A stretch of DNA of 64,000 nucleotides from Nyssa sinensis (Eukaryota > Streptophyta > Magnoliopsida > Cornales > Nyssaceae): positions 15,842,716-15,906,715 of the forward strand of contig CM018041.1 in NCBI GenBank assembly GCA_008638375.1, given 5' to 3'. Positions within the stretch are counted from its first letter, which is position 1, and each line of letters starts with the position of its first letter. Positions 1 through 11,973 of this stretch are shown piece after piece. Under the pieces are notes generated by a model. The model was not told where the DNA came from and did not search any database. It worked only from the letters and a program-made list of their open reading frames with translations. A program made the translations under genes and the position numbers.

Positions 1-378
1 TTTTATAATTTCAAAAGCTTGTTGATCTTTAACATTTTTTTCAAAATTAAATTATGTTGAAGGAATTATTTTAACTAGTTTTTGATTTCTTTTAGAAGGA
101 GATGTTGAGAAAAATTATCGAAACTTTTAGTATATAATCAAAATAGGAAAAAAGACAGCAATTTATTTAAAAATAGTGAATAAAATCTAAAAATTAGCAT
201 TAATAATCACGTTAGGACCGAGCCTAGGGTTGAACTTGATACTAATGAATTTTAATTAGGGTTAGGTTCACGTTGGGTTATTTGGGTTCAAGATTGGGCT
301 CGAGTTGACTGTTTCAGAGCTTGGATTAAGCTTGGAAATGACTTAACCCGGGCCTAGCTCGCCCAAATTACACCCCTA
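1..378. mobile_element. Terminal part of a hAT-like element (partial)
   Basis: The stretch ends in a run of GGGCC/GGGTT-type motifs and closes with CACCCCTA at 371-378. Read on the other strand this is TAGGGGTGTAATTTGGGCG, the sort of terminus seen on many plant non-autonomous hAT elements. The other end would lie left of the window, so no target duplication can be checked. There is no coding content. Confidence 0.35.
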
Positions 379-879
379 AGTCTATCACATGGTGTGACAA
401 CTTTTAGGATTTCAGTATTTTGTGAAATTTACATGGGACCCACTATATTTCTAAAATCATAGAAGATGTCACATGTGTATGTGATGGACTCATGAAATAA
501 CTTCTCAAGAAAGATATTGGTGATGGATGATATATAGAGTTTTGAAATAGAGACATTCCAATTTAACCATTAGAATTTTTTTTTTTTGAATAGAAAATTA
601 TAATTAACCATTAGCGTGTTCATCATCTTAATTGTAAAGTCGTCATAACATAATAGTATTTGTATAACATCTAAAAGGACATGATGGGACTAAAAGTTCA
701 ATTTTTATTATTTAAAAATTCAAAAGTTAAAAAAAAAAAAAAACTAAAATGAAGAAGTTCACAATCTAAATTAATTAATTATAATTTGTTGTATTGCCTT
801 GATGAAAATATTGAAATTGATTATGAACAAGTGTTATTAATTATAATAACTTATTATGAGCTCATATTTGACTTGAACT
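379..879. other. AT-rich spacer, no gene seen
   Basis: Short A and T runs only. No open frame, repeat pair or RNA-like structure that I can support. Confidence 0.5.
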
Positions 880-1036
880 TTATACCTGATTTCAATTTCG
901 TCCCTCATCTTTCAATTGTAGCAATGTTAACCCCTAACATTTTAGCCCCTATTCATTTTGATCATTTCATTCACTTTGTCCGTCAATTATGGATGGAAAA
1001 CACAGCATGTGCATTGCACATGTTTCAAGGCTACAA
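880..1036 (+). repeat. MULE left terminal inverted repeat
   Basis: Pairs with 2820-2962 in inverse orientation. The shared core runs from TTTCAATTTCG/TTTCAATGTAT through GCAATGTTAACCCC to TTGTCCGTCAATT and a CATGTGCATTGCA block. There are several small mismatches and one larger indel around 955-975. Confidence 0.7.
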
Positions 1037-1281
1037 AATTCTTTTTTCCTGTTTTCCCTCAAAAAATTAAAGGTGCCTCTTACATCTCTGTGTTCGTACC
1101 AAGAGATTCTAACAGGGACAAACAGAACTCTGAGAAAGAGAGAGAAAGAAAGAGAAAGACAAAAGAAAAGAAGGGGTAAATATGGTTATTTCTTTGTTAT
1201 TTTATGCATTTTCTTGACTTAGGTATTCGTTTGTGGTTTGGTTAATTTCATAAAAACTTTATAGTGATAGAGGCACAGGTT

Positions 1282-1368
1282 TGCCATTATGGGAAACCCA
1301 CTCGTACAAGGAATTTATGGACTGACTCAAACCCTGGAAGAAGATTTCTTGATTGTAAAAAATATGGA
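1282..1368 (+). pseudogene. GRF-type zinc-finger remnant inside MULE
   Basis: The translation of 1282-1368 contains CHYGKPTRTRN, then LWTDSNPGRRFLDCKKYG. This is the signature of the GRF zinc finger (usual form CxCG, then a Trp-Thr, NPGRRF and GC/DC). The second Cys of the first pair is Tyr here, and the frame stops soon after. GRF-finger genes with a C-terminal membrane helix are common in plants and often ride in MULEs. I see no complete gene: no start and no membrane helix could be joined. It is best read as a decayed passenger gene. Confidence 0.6.
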
Positions 1369-2240
1369 GTATGACTCAAACCCAAGGATTGGTAAATTTA
1401 GTTTACTGTGTTCTTTGTTTTGACACTTAAAACTTACAATTTAATTTTTTTTAAGAAGTTCCTAGTTGTAGATTTTTCATGGGGTATGATCCATCTATTT
1501 GTGATAGGTCTCACAGAGTTATCCCATGTCTCTTAAGGAAAATAACAAGGTTAGATAACCTATTGTCACGAAATAGATGGAGAGAGAAATGTTTATGGGC
1601 AGTGTTGGACATTTCATGATTAACCATTATCCTACTACAATGGTGGTGTCTTTTGACTTTAGTGGGAAATGTCAACCAAACAAGAAATGCACTGAATTTG
1701 GAATAGTGTGGAAGGGTTTGCAATGTTGCGAGGACTATTTTTTTATGGAACTGGGTGGGTACAAGTTGGTGTTTATGGCTTATTCTTTTGTATTTTGTGA
1801 ATGAGACACTATTTGTAATAGTGTTCATGCAAAACATCACTTCCTTATTAGAGAGCAAAAACTCCCAAAGCCCGAAACCCCTTATTCCCCAACGACGATT
1901 CTCATCTCTCTCCTTTAAAATCCTAAAAGATAATGCCCTTATATAAGTGGGTTACAACATAAGAGAAAAAATGGGCCCAAAAACAAAAGCGGGCCCAAAA
2001 AATTTTTATGGGGCCATTTTTCCGGGTCGTCTAGGGTCGCAAACGGGTTATAAAGAATCTGGGTGAATTCATGACAACTACCCAATAATGGTAAATAATC
2101 ATACTCTAATTCTACAATCATATCATTTGTTGCCTCTATAGTTACATCCTCTGTATTAACACATCCCACTTAATGTTTTCATCAACATCATTGAAACTAT
2201 AATCATTATCCATAAAATCATAATCCTCTATAGTTTCATC

Positions 2241-2612
2241 TTATGCATTAACACCTCCACACTCTGTATTTACAGCACTATCCTCCAACAATTTCTTCCC
2301 TTTGCTAACTTGAATAATATCATGATCTACTTCTATATCTATAGTATAATCTTCCACCCCAGCATCTATTTCTTGAATTATTACATTAGGACTTTTTTTT
2401 ATAAAACATCCTACATTACTTGACCCTATTTGACTTTGCAAAAAATCCATTGCAGTGACATGTTCAAGATATATTTTAATGACCCTACTTGGTGGTATAA
2501 AGGCCACCATCTCCAATACATCACTAGCACATTGTAATTGTTTCAAACCATTATCTAGGTTATTTTCTGGTACTCTATAATAATACTTAGTGAACCCTTT
2601 TGTCAAAACCAC
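2241..2612 (-). pseudogene. MULE-associated PB1-like domain fragment
   Basis: A 123-residue minus-strand frame. Near its N-terminus it reads YYYRVPENNLDNGLKQLQ, followed by DVLEMVAFIP and a VIKIYLEHV motif. This layout (aromatic-rich YxxPGxxLxxGL, then D-x-LEM, then V-x-V-x-x-EH) is that of the PB1-like domain found at the N-terminus of many plant MULE transposase-type proteins. The rest is acidic and low in recognisable motifs. No DDE catalytic domain follows, so this is the stump of a transposase gene left by internal deletion. Confidence 0.6.
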
Positions 2613-2819
2613 TTTTCAGTTAAAATAAAAACATTAATGTTTAGTCTTTTGTGATTGAAAAAACTACAGAATGTGAATATACATACTAAAATGCTTGGAA
2701 ACCATGACTGTTCACCGAAAAAGCTTGTGATTAGGGCGTAATGGTTTAGGGTCTTCAGATAGGTTAGGGTTACTCTTCTTTTGGAAGGAAACCATTATCA
2801 TTTTACTAATAAGCCCTTG

Positions 2820-2962
2820 AAACAACATATGCAATGCACATGTTGTGTTTTTCATCCACAATTGACGGACAAAGTGGACAGAAGAACCAAAATGAAAATG
2901 GGCTAAAATGTTGGGGTTAACATTGCTGTAATTAGAAGATAAGGGAATACATTGAAATTGGG
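2820..2962 (-). repeat. MULE right terminal inverted repeat
   Basis: Inverse match of the repeat at 880-1036; see that entry for the shared blocks. The sequence just outside (2963-3010) continues with TGTAAAGTTCGG, similar in inverse to TTGAACTTTATA at 871-882, so the original repeat was probably longer. Confidence 0.7.
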
Positions 2963-2965
2963 TGT

Positions 2966-3358
2966 AAAGTTCGGTGGTGAAAAGTGTAATTTATCCATCT
3001 TTTTTTTTTGTTACAATTATACCATTTTCATGCTAAAAGAAAGTTATATTCCAATGTTCATGCACATGTTGGAAAGTGTTCAACAATTGTGGATCACATA
3101 TCCAAAATTAAGAATTTTATGTTTGAAACACACAGAATCAAGATACGTTGGACACTTTGACTGAGTCCAAGAAGTGTCAATGTCCATCACATGTTCAAAA
3201 TAAACACGACTCCTTAGTGTCTAACAATCATTTTTTTAACAAGTAGAAGTGTCCAACAATCTAACTGTTGCCAAGTACACATCACAGATGCATGAATGTA
3301 TTACATTAGAGGATGGATGCATGTTAAAAAAACTATACATGCAGCCAAAAGACTATGT
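2966..3358. other. Spacer, no gene seen
   Basis: Contains two short related GTGTCCAA/GTGTCCAAC motifs around 3170-3265 but no open frame or paired repeat that I can support. Confidence 0.4.
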
Positions 3359-4045
3359 CTAAGAGCCAAAGTAGAAGACTCTACCCTTTCGAAGGATATA
3401 CAATTCCTCTCTCACCACAAACATGATGACGCTACTTGCCCAACTTCCCTCGATCTTCTTCCCACCTAACATATCTTTCAAGTAGGAAACATCTTTTCCA
3501 CCTATCCTTAGCATCACCCCAAAAAGAGAAACCAAAAGAGCCCACCAATATCTTGCCACCAGACAACACAATAGAAAATGTCCAACTATCGTCTAATCTC
3601 TTATACACATACACAACATCAATTGAAAATAATTCTCTTAAAACTTCACAAGTTATTAGTAGTCAATATACGTCCAAGAGCTCCCATACAAGCCAAAAAT
3701 CCAACCTTAGGAAAAATCCTTCATGTTATCCACCCCTAAGAAACCTATAAAAGTTTCAAACTTCAACACCTTCCCCTCCAAAGTTTGACCCTACCCATCT
3801 GTTTGGTATCATCATCCCCTTCCTCCATGGTTTGATTATAAAAAAATGCCATTAAATGCCACAACCTCATAATTCTGTGATAGCCTATGAAAAGAATTAC
3901 CATACCACTAGAGAATTAATCACTTTCATGCAAATTCGCTACCATGGTGTCACGAGTAGAAACCCATCCTATGTGGATTTAGTATCGCGGGGCCGACCCT
4001 CTAGTCGTCTGTACTTTTTCTTTCATTGTATCAATGATAACAATG
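3359..4045 (-). mobile_element. Probable LINE-derived sequence (left part)
   Basis: Low-complexity-free, C-rich plus strand with broken minus-strand frames, similar in composition to the LINE at 7531-9830 and in the same presumed orientation. The GAATTAATCACT-TCATGCAA block at 3914-3934 recurs at 7547-7568 on the far side of the LTR-like block. I could not place conserved LINE domains here with certainty, so the assignment rests on context. Confidence 0.35.
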
Positions 4046-5064
4046 TGTAATATATAAAAACTTAAACATTTGTACAGCGGAAGTCTTAACATAGTCATAA
4101 TATGGTTTTACATATATCAAAATAGGAACCAACATCTCATCACCCTTAGGTGGCAAATACATGAGAGAAACTATAACATATTCTCTATTGCATTTTTTAA
4201 AATGCTCTCCTATGTTCTTGAAGCCCTTACTGCTGTCTCGCAACGTCCCTTCCTGAAACAGATAAGTAAGTCTGAATGAGCTAACAAAGCTCAGTAAGTA
4301 AATTCTCTTCTCTGTCATGGGTCAGGGTCAACATAGAAAGAACATAATCCAATGTAATAAGGATATGAAACATAATATCCAGTCAATGAATAGGATGCAA
4401 TAATAGCCAATCAAGACAATAGAGATCACAATAACCAGTAGGGGTCTGTCAAAATAAAAGTTATACTGCCACAATCAATAGGTAACCAATCAATCGTAAA
4501 CTAATAGATAAGCTTTCAACATATGACAATTCATAGGAAAAATATGATCATTCTATAGATTTTAATAAATGATGTGATATCAATGAACTTTTTGATGCAT
4601 ATTACTATTAGGGCCTATCGTATCCTCTTCCTCTCCTTTGCATATACAAAGACAACTTCCTCTCCTTTGCGTATACAATGCCACACGTCCATTCATGGAA
4701 TGTCACCTGTTTGACCCGTAGGTCCAGTATCATATCAGTAACCAACCCATACAGTAAAAGTATCGAATGGACATTGTGACTAAACACAACTTCGGGTACT
4801 CATAACATATCATGACTATCATAATTCCACGAAGAGTGTATATATATGTGGAATATCCTTTTTCTCAGTAGTGAGAACATATTTATTAGTCTTTCAAGGC
4901 ATGGTACAAAATGTACAATCGATCACGAATATAACAGTCAATAATTTCCACTAGATAGAATAAGTATCACATTGTGGAAATAATAAGCATCGAGTATGTA
5001 TAAGACTACAACTTTTGGCAGTAGAAGGAATAACCATGGTTGAGAATACCTCATGTAAGAGATT

Positions 5065-5215
5065 GGGTTTTACTTACAGTAATAACATCACAATCTATCC
5101 TTCAAGAATTTACTTACAGTAAGAACATAGTAATCTATCTTTCTAAACTTTACTTACAGTAAAAATATAACAATCTATCTTTCAAGGAACATAATAATCT
5201 ATCTTTCAAGACATG
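5065..5215. repeat. Tandem repeat, about 41-bp unit, 3-4 copies
   Basis: The unit reads TTTACTTACAGTAA, about 10 variable bases, then CAATCTATCTTTC. It recurs at about 5068, 5110 and 5149, with a partial fourth at 5185. It lies inside the LTR-like block. Confidence 0.7.
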
Positions 5216-5224
5216 GTACAAGGT

Positions 5225-5470
5225 GTACTAACAATTATGATCTAGGTACAACAATTTAATCCTCAATAATTCCCTCAATATAGAACAAGTATCCAATCGT
5301 AAACATCAAGTCCATACAGTAATTCAATCCTCAATAATTCTCACATCATATAACAAGTATTCGATTATAAACATTCAAGTCCACATAGCAATTCTATTCT
5401 CAATAATTCCCATAAGGTAGAACAATCATCAGTTTGTGGTATCGATAAGGTCAAATATGTATAAGAGTAC
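5225..5470. repeat. Degenerate tandem repeat, about 83-bp unit
   Basis: Three diverged units share AATCCTCAATAATTC, then TAGAACAAGTAT-C and AAACAT-CAAGTCCA. They follow directly on the 41-bp array. Confidence 0.55.
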
Positions 5471-7148
5471 AATTTGGGCAATATCAAGAATAATATTAAC
5501 ATGGCTAAGAAATACCGCATATTAGGGATCCAAGATTTACTTACCTTTTATCAGTATGTTCTATCTCAGTATTCTGTCACATTTTTCTTTCCCTTTGAAG
5601 TCCCTATTTCATCAGTAAACATATTTTAGTTTAATCCTATTTATCAAATTTTATATCTTATTGCTATAAGTATCACATTTGCTAAAATGGACTCTACTAA
5701 TTGAGTCCAGAATGTCAAAAACAGTCAGTTTAGGCTTTCACAGATTTCAGTTTGGGTTTGGGCATCACTAGGGTTATTATAGTCATTTAGCATTTCTACG
5801 GGTCTTTACTTTTCGGGACCCCATCTCGTAAAACAGACCCTTTCATTGGCTTTAGAATATCTGAGATATAAAAAAATACTATTCATTTACTAATTTTGGA
5901 CATCGAGATAAATTACATTAATTATCTTAATTTACTTAATTTATTTAATTATATATTATATATATTTCGGTGGGTTTGATCACATGTGCCTTAGTGGCAC
6001 AGTGGTCCGCACTTCAGGGTTTGAAACCCTTCCCTTGGTTGGTTTTTGTTTCGTGTCTTGGGGATAGCAGTCCCCCGTATTTTTTTCCTTATTTCCTTAA
6101 AACAAACAGCGGATAAATGACTTAAATAGGGATAAGCTATCCCAACCCTTATTCGATATACATAATCAATTTCATAACTCAACAGCCAAACAGGCTGTAT
6201 TTAATATATATTTAAAATAGTAACAATTCAAAACGACATAGTTTCGACATAACATAATACCATACCACACCGTTTCATAGATATTATTCATCATCTTTTC
6301 CAGTGGGATTCCGTCATCCCCTCTAGCACCGGTGATCTTCTCCGATCACTGTTTCAACCAAAATCAATGGGGTTCGAACCTAAATTCCCTAAAGATATCA
6401 TATCCATCATCCACTTTTGGATTGGACCTTTGGATCCTCACTAATAGGGAAGAAGAGTAAGGTCTCCGGTGAGACCCAGCTTTTCGGCCATCAATTTCCT
6501 TTTTATTTCGTGACTTTTGAGTCACTGTTTTAGTCCGAAATCATCACAATTCATCATTTGAATACAATTGTAACAATTCTACATCGTTTAAACAAGATTT
6601 CATGCATTTTTTTACAAAATCTGATTATCATCACCAAACCTACAACTGATTATATCTTCCTCATTTCTAAACCATTTTCGTTCATTCTTTTTGCAAACAA
6701 ATCCTTATTTCATGCTCGTTAAGATCCTATAACCCAATCTATCATTCATACTCTGAAAACTTAAAACAAAAAACAAGTTACACTTACCTTAGTTGAGCTT
6801 TTGGCTCGTAGTATCCACACTTCTCCTCTCTGTTTCTCTTTTGAATTTCAGAACTTCACTTCTTACTCTCAATTCCTTTCTTTGCTGTTTGAATTTCCTC
6901 AACAACACTTAACCCATATTTATAGGAAAAATCTCACCGCCCCCCTCTCTCCTTCTTCCTTTTTCTTCCTTCTTTCATTGACTTTTTTTTTCTGCTTTCA
7001 TATTTTATTCTCAAGCATTTAAATGCTTGAGGGATATTTGTATTATATATATAGCTGTATTCTGCCCCCTTGGTGTGGCAGCCTACTTCCCTTCTCCCAA
7101 CACACCTAAAACACACACTCAGTACACATAGATCACCCATGCACTGCA

Positions 7149-7155
<7 letters not shown>

Positions 7156-7186
<31 letters not shown>

Positions 7187-7348
7187 TTATAAATACTTTT
7201 ATACATAGATGTATAGACAAACACACATATAAACGCACCTATATATACATATGGTTATATATATATATATATATCTACATATACATACCTAACATACATA
7301 TAGATATGCATGGCTATATATATACTTACCCATATATGTATACATATA
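7156..7348. repeat. TA-rich microsatellite region
   Basis: Alternating TA runs at about 7156-7184 and 7257-7274 with ATACATAT variants between. They create artificial Tyr-Ile coding frames that should be ignored. Confidence 0.9.
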
Positions 7349-7530
7349 AGTACACGTATTTCGATGCTCGATCATAGCTTGCTCGAGTATTGCCCGGGCA
7401 TCGTCTGTACATTCAAGACTATTTACACTCCAAAACTGTCAATTTCATTCAATATCATAACATAGAGTCCTAACAGTTCGGGCTTACATGGGTTACTTGG
7501 TTATAATTCAGGTTGGGGTATTACACATGG

Positions 7531-9830
7531 CTTGTCATTGCACGTAGAATTAATCACTCTCATGCAATTTGTTACTATTCGATAAAGGCGTAGAAGTCTA
7601 ACAAAAGGGACCCTCCCCATACCAACTGTCCTACAAAAAGTTAATTTTATACCCATTCCCTAACACAAATAAAAAATGTGTGGAAAATTCAATCCACTTC
7701 TTCCTGCTTTCCTTCCACAACCTTATACCATAGGTAATTCAAACTTTCTACAAGCACCAATTTGCACTATCACTCCCATACTTTCCTTTCACCACCCTTT
7801 TCCACAAGTTATTACGTTCAACTACATATGACTACAACCATTTATGTGACAAGGCTAGGTAAAACAATCTTAGCTCCCTCAGTAATCTACCTCCTTAAAG
7901 TGGATAATAGATGATTTACTGATGAACTAGATGATATTTGAAACCACCCACACCTCCCCATAAAAATCCTTGCAACTTCCCTAATCTTTAAACAACCAAT
8001 GCAAAATTTGAAACAATGACATGAAATAGGTGGATACTAGAAAGAGCACTTCTAATAAGAGTCAGCCTCCATCATTTCTATAAATATTGACTCTTCCATC
8101 TTGCCAACCTTTTTTCAAATTATTCTATGACCATCTCTCATATAGTTGTAGCCTTATAAGAAACACCCATAGAAAACCCAAAAAAGAAGGTAAGTGCCCT
8201 TCACATTCCAAAATGACTTTCGGGTCATCCATCCCCTCAACATCCCCTATGAGATAAGCTCATCCTTCTAATCCTTAGATCCAAGCACTCATTTTTCATA
8301 ATAATTAAATCAATGATACAAAGGTATTCTACGATTCCAACATAACGCTACTTAACATGTCCCTTAACCGATGAGCCAAAACTTTCACAATAATTTTATA
8401 CACACTTGACCCAACCAAACTAAGAAATCTAAAGCACCAAATATACATTGCACCCCGCTCCTTAGGAATAAGAGGAACAAACAAAGCATTCAATTTTCTC
8501 AAACACTTCATGCTTATCAAATTAATTTAAGCAAGCCATAATATCTTGTTTCATTGTATCCAAATATTTTTTTTATCAGTTCATTGTATCCCAAACATTG
8601 TCACAAGAAAATCATCAACGTCCCATCTAGGCTTGGTCTTTTATCCCCGTTACAACTATCCAACATTTGAACAACCTTTCTTCTATTAAGAGGCTCTTCA
8701 ACTAAGTCTTTTCCTCTTTATAAATCATATCAAACCATAAACCCATCCAATGTCGATCTCCATTGATAGGGCTCTAAGTTCAAAAATGTGCAGAATTATA
8801 TAATATCTTATTGGCAAAGTTAACATTCCAATGAAAGTTAGAAAGCTAGTGGAAGAATGTGGCATTTTTATCCCCCTCCTTCAATCATAACCCATGACTT
8901 TTACCTCCAACTCACTTCCTCCATCAGAGCTATCCGACTCATTTCTACCTCTCTCTTCTCTCATGGCTAGATTAGAAAAAACTCCTTATCTATCTCTAAT
9001 CTCTTTCATCACCTTAGCCTTTTGCCACTCCAAGTTTTCAAACTTTGACTATATCCTTGAAACATGTTCCTTTAAGACATATATTCTCAAACTTGAATAA
9101 AGATTTACCCCTTTCATGTTTTCACTGTCTAGTAAAATTGGAATGTGTTCTAAAATTGTCCTTGCCATTGCCAATTGAGTGACATCAGAAATTTTTTCTC
9201 CCAATCCACAAATACCAAGAATCAGTCAAAGCCTAGATAATGTTGGGGAGTCCCCATTACTAGACCAAGTACATTTTGTACAAAGGTAAATACATGAAGT
9301 TGTTATAATCAATGAAGTCAAGAAAATCCTTTATAACTGGGGTCAATCTCACACATATTCCTTTCATAAGGATAGTGCACCACATCAAACTATCCCCAAA
9401 TAGATGAAACCCCATTGATTTTTAATAGTAGCTAACTCATACCATATTCTACCCCGTCTCTATCCATCATTGGACCACATGTCAACGAATACTCATTTCA
9501 AATCATCCCATACAAATGAGAAAAATAAAATAAAACAAGAGATAGAAAATTATCCCACAAAATACTTTTCCTTTATCACCGCTTTTTTCTCCCATAGAAC
9601 TAAAACACCTCCTTTATGCCTAAAGCATCTAAATTGGCCCAATCTCCATGTCTGCCACTACCTACTACACAAAATTCTAACCATCCTAATTTACATATCT
9701 TCCCCTTTCATTTCTTTTAGCTCCCCACTCCTTCAAAGAAGATTTCAAAACCACAAAGTAACTACTCTCAAATTCGAACTCATGTTCTCACGATTGACAA
9801 CTCATTGATTACAATCATGATCATTACATA
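7531..9830 (-). mobile_element. Degenerate L1-type LINE fragment with RT-core deletion
   Basis: Reading from 9830 down, the minus strand shows pieces of an endonuclease domain (a TWSSNGDSPTLSRL-like stretch near 9250-9210, then ILEHIPILLDSENMKG). Next come the LINE linker (SLDG near 8630) and the start of the reverse transcriptase (LNALFVPLIPKERGAM, then SLVGSSVYKIIVKVLAHRL at 8329-8520). After NECLDLRI at about 8265 the sequence jumps to the post-RT region (KRLARWKSQYL, FLWGG near 8060-7950). The catalytic FADD segment is therefore deleted. Many stops are present and the element is dead. It ends at the LTR-like block, with possible continuation at 4045-3359. Confidence 0.7.
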
Positions 9831-11049
9831 TCAAAAATCGAGGCTTTGGATAATAATACACCCCAATTTATTAAAGTGTCCAACATTCATTGACTTATTA
9901 GTCGATACTATTGGCATCAATGTTTATAGACCGATACACTAGCATTTTTTTCGATACAAAACTATTACGCCACATTTGGCAGACCCTCAAATTAAAGCTC
10001 ATTTCAGATCATTTTTTTGTTTTTTCTCTATTTCTTCTCCCAACCTTCCAAAAACACTACGAAACTAAAATTCAAGCTTCATTGGTATGATTTGAAACAC
10101 TAGCTTATCTTCTTTATTCCATTTCTTGATTTTCCACAACCAGTGTTTATTCTTTTTAAAATCTCATTTGTTTGTAGATCTACTAGGTTTGAATGTAGAT
10201 CTATTTGTGATTTGAGCAATAGAAAAGCATAGAAATTGCCACAACTTCAATTTTGAAGCAATTTTAATTATTATTTTTTTTACACTTTAGTTTGTCAATT
10301 TGTTAGATTTGTAATACATAATTCATATTATTAGCATGATTCTACTGATGATTCATTATGTTATTAAATTTTTGTGTATTAATTTATTTTCAATTATTTT
10401 CCTTCTATAGTAATTGTATTTTAAGTTATTATGTATATTAGTCGGTGCACTATTATTCATAAGAATCATAAAAAATTATAACTTCTTATTATTTTAACTT
10501 AAAAAATAATAATAAATAGTAAAATATATTTTTAGGTGTCATAAAAAATAAAGAAATAATGAAAAATAAAAAGTGACAAACAGATATTAGAATATGTGGA
10601 TCGATAACTTTTAAAGGGTTAGTGTTTAAAAAAAAATTACAATCATGGTTTCCTATTTCCATTATAGATGCCCTGATACTCCCAATATCATTACACCACT
10701 ACCGAAGTTTAAATCAATGTGACAACCTAAATATTTTATCATTATACTAAGTAATGGCCCTTGTCTAATACCATAGAACTGCTTGAATTTATTTCAATAG
10801 AATAAAACATTGTTTCTTTCAATTGAAAAATAGAGAAGATCAACAAAATTAATTAGACACATCTAGATACTTGAGTGTATGCTATTAGTTTATGACAATT
10901 TAAAAAATGAGAGTAATTGGTGTTGTATGAGAAAAAAACCTGAGAGATATAGGGATATAGTGAGCAACTTGATTTTACATTGTTCCGTGGCTAGGGAACT
11001 TTTTTTTATAACACACACACACACACACATATTATCTCATTTAGGAATT
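9831..11049. other. Intergenic, no gene seen
   Basis: AT-rich sequence with a (CA)n run at 11012-11030. No conserved frame recognised. Confidence 0.5.
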
Positions 11050-11973
11050 GAACCCTCAACCTCCTCCTTCACATTGTTCTATGCTTAGGGAGTTGTGATG
11101 CCTATTCTTTCCATTTTTGAATATGTTTGGGTAAGGTGTGTTATGGCTTGGCTCATTTTTTTGAACAAGAGCTCAACCATGGCTTATTTGCTAAGCAAAC
11201 AAACCTTTACAAACCAAGCTTAAGTAAAAAACTTGTCCTCTCTCCCAAGTAAAGATGTCTATATAATCTGCTCCCACCATGCATGGACTAATTAGTCTAA
11301 TTTTCTAAAATGTAGCCTTATTAAGCAAGATTGGGTCATAACAAGATAATTTTTTGTGATTCAATGTCCATCAACCTCATTATATTCTCTATATACTATA
11401 TTGTCGTTCTTCTTTTCACACAGGAATAAAGACACACGTAACACAGATAAAACATCTCTTTGCATCGATCCATGAATGTTGCAAATTCATGTGTATTTAT
11501 AAAATTCTCACTCAACCCTTGACCCCCTCCTTCACATTGTTCTATGCCTAGGGAGTTGTGGTGCTTATTTTTTCCATTTTTGAATATATTTGCGTAAGGT
11601 GTGTTCCGACTTGGCTCATTTTTTTGAACATGAGCTCAACCATGGCTTATTTGCTAAGCGAACAAACCTTTACAAGCCAAGCTTAAGTCAAAAACTTTTC
11701 CTCTCTCCCAAGTAAGGATGTCTATATAATGTGTTCCCACCATGCGTGGCTAATTAGTCTAATTTCCTAAAATGTATTCTTATTAAGCAAGATTAGGTCA
11801 TAATAAGATAATTTTTAGTGATCCAATATCCATCAACCTCATTATATTCCCTATATACTATATTGCCTTTCATCCTTTCGCACAGGATGAAGACACGGGT
11901 AACATAGATAGAACATCTCTTTGCGTCGATCCATGGATGTTGCAAATTCATATATATTTGTAAAATTCTCAAT
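11050..11973. repeat. Tandem duplication, 462-bp unit, two copies
   Basis: The copies are 11050-11511 and 11512-11973. For example CTCCTTCACATTGTTCTATG at 11064 recurs at 11526, and the internal order (CATGGCTTATTTGCTAAGC, CTCTCTCCCAAGTAA, CCATCAACCTCATTATATTC) is the same at a constant 462-bp offset. Mismatches are scattered, so the duplication is not recent. No coding frame. Confidence 0.85.

Larger units (their letters stand above)
880..2965. mobile_element. Non-autonomous Mutator-like element (MULE)
   Basis: Two long, imperfect terminal inverted repeats face each other: about 880-1036 on the left and about 2820-2962 on the right. Both contain GCAATGTTAACCCC, CATTTTAGCCC, CTTTGTCCGTCAATT and the ATGTGCATTGCA stretch, in opposite orientation. 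Long inverted repeats of this kind are typical of MULEs. Inside are a GRF zinc-finger remnant on the plus strand and a PB1-like MULE-associated fragment on the minus strand, but no full MURA transposase, so the element cannot move by itself. The outermost ends are eroded and I could not fix the expected 9-bp target duplication. Confidence 0.7.
4046..7525. mobile_element. LTR-like block of a Ty3-type retroelement (possible solo LTR)
   Basis: The block starts TGTAATA (4046-4052) and ends TATTACA (7519-7525), a perfect short inverted terminus of the TG...CA kind seen on LTRs. It has no gag-pol frame. A second, 5'-truncated copy of the same family lies at 37147-40005: both share the order TTGAGTC-CAGAATG / ACGGGTCTTTAC / GGGACC-CC / a TTACTTACC-like stretch / CACACAC-rich tail / GGTTATTACA-like end. 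The flanking five bases (CAATG and CATGG) do not match, so a clean target duplication is not shown. The element family is unassigned. Confidence 0.5.

Noticed and set aside
6360..6385. GGTTCGAACC, resembling a tRNA T-loop
   Set aside because: No acceptor, D or anticodon arms can be built around it, and it lies inside the LTR-like block.
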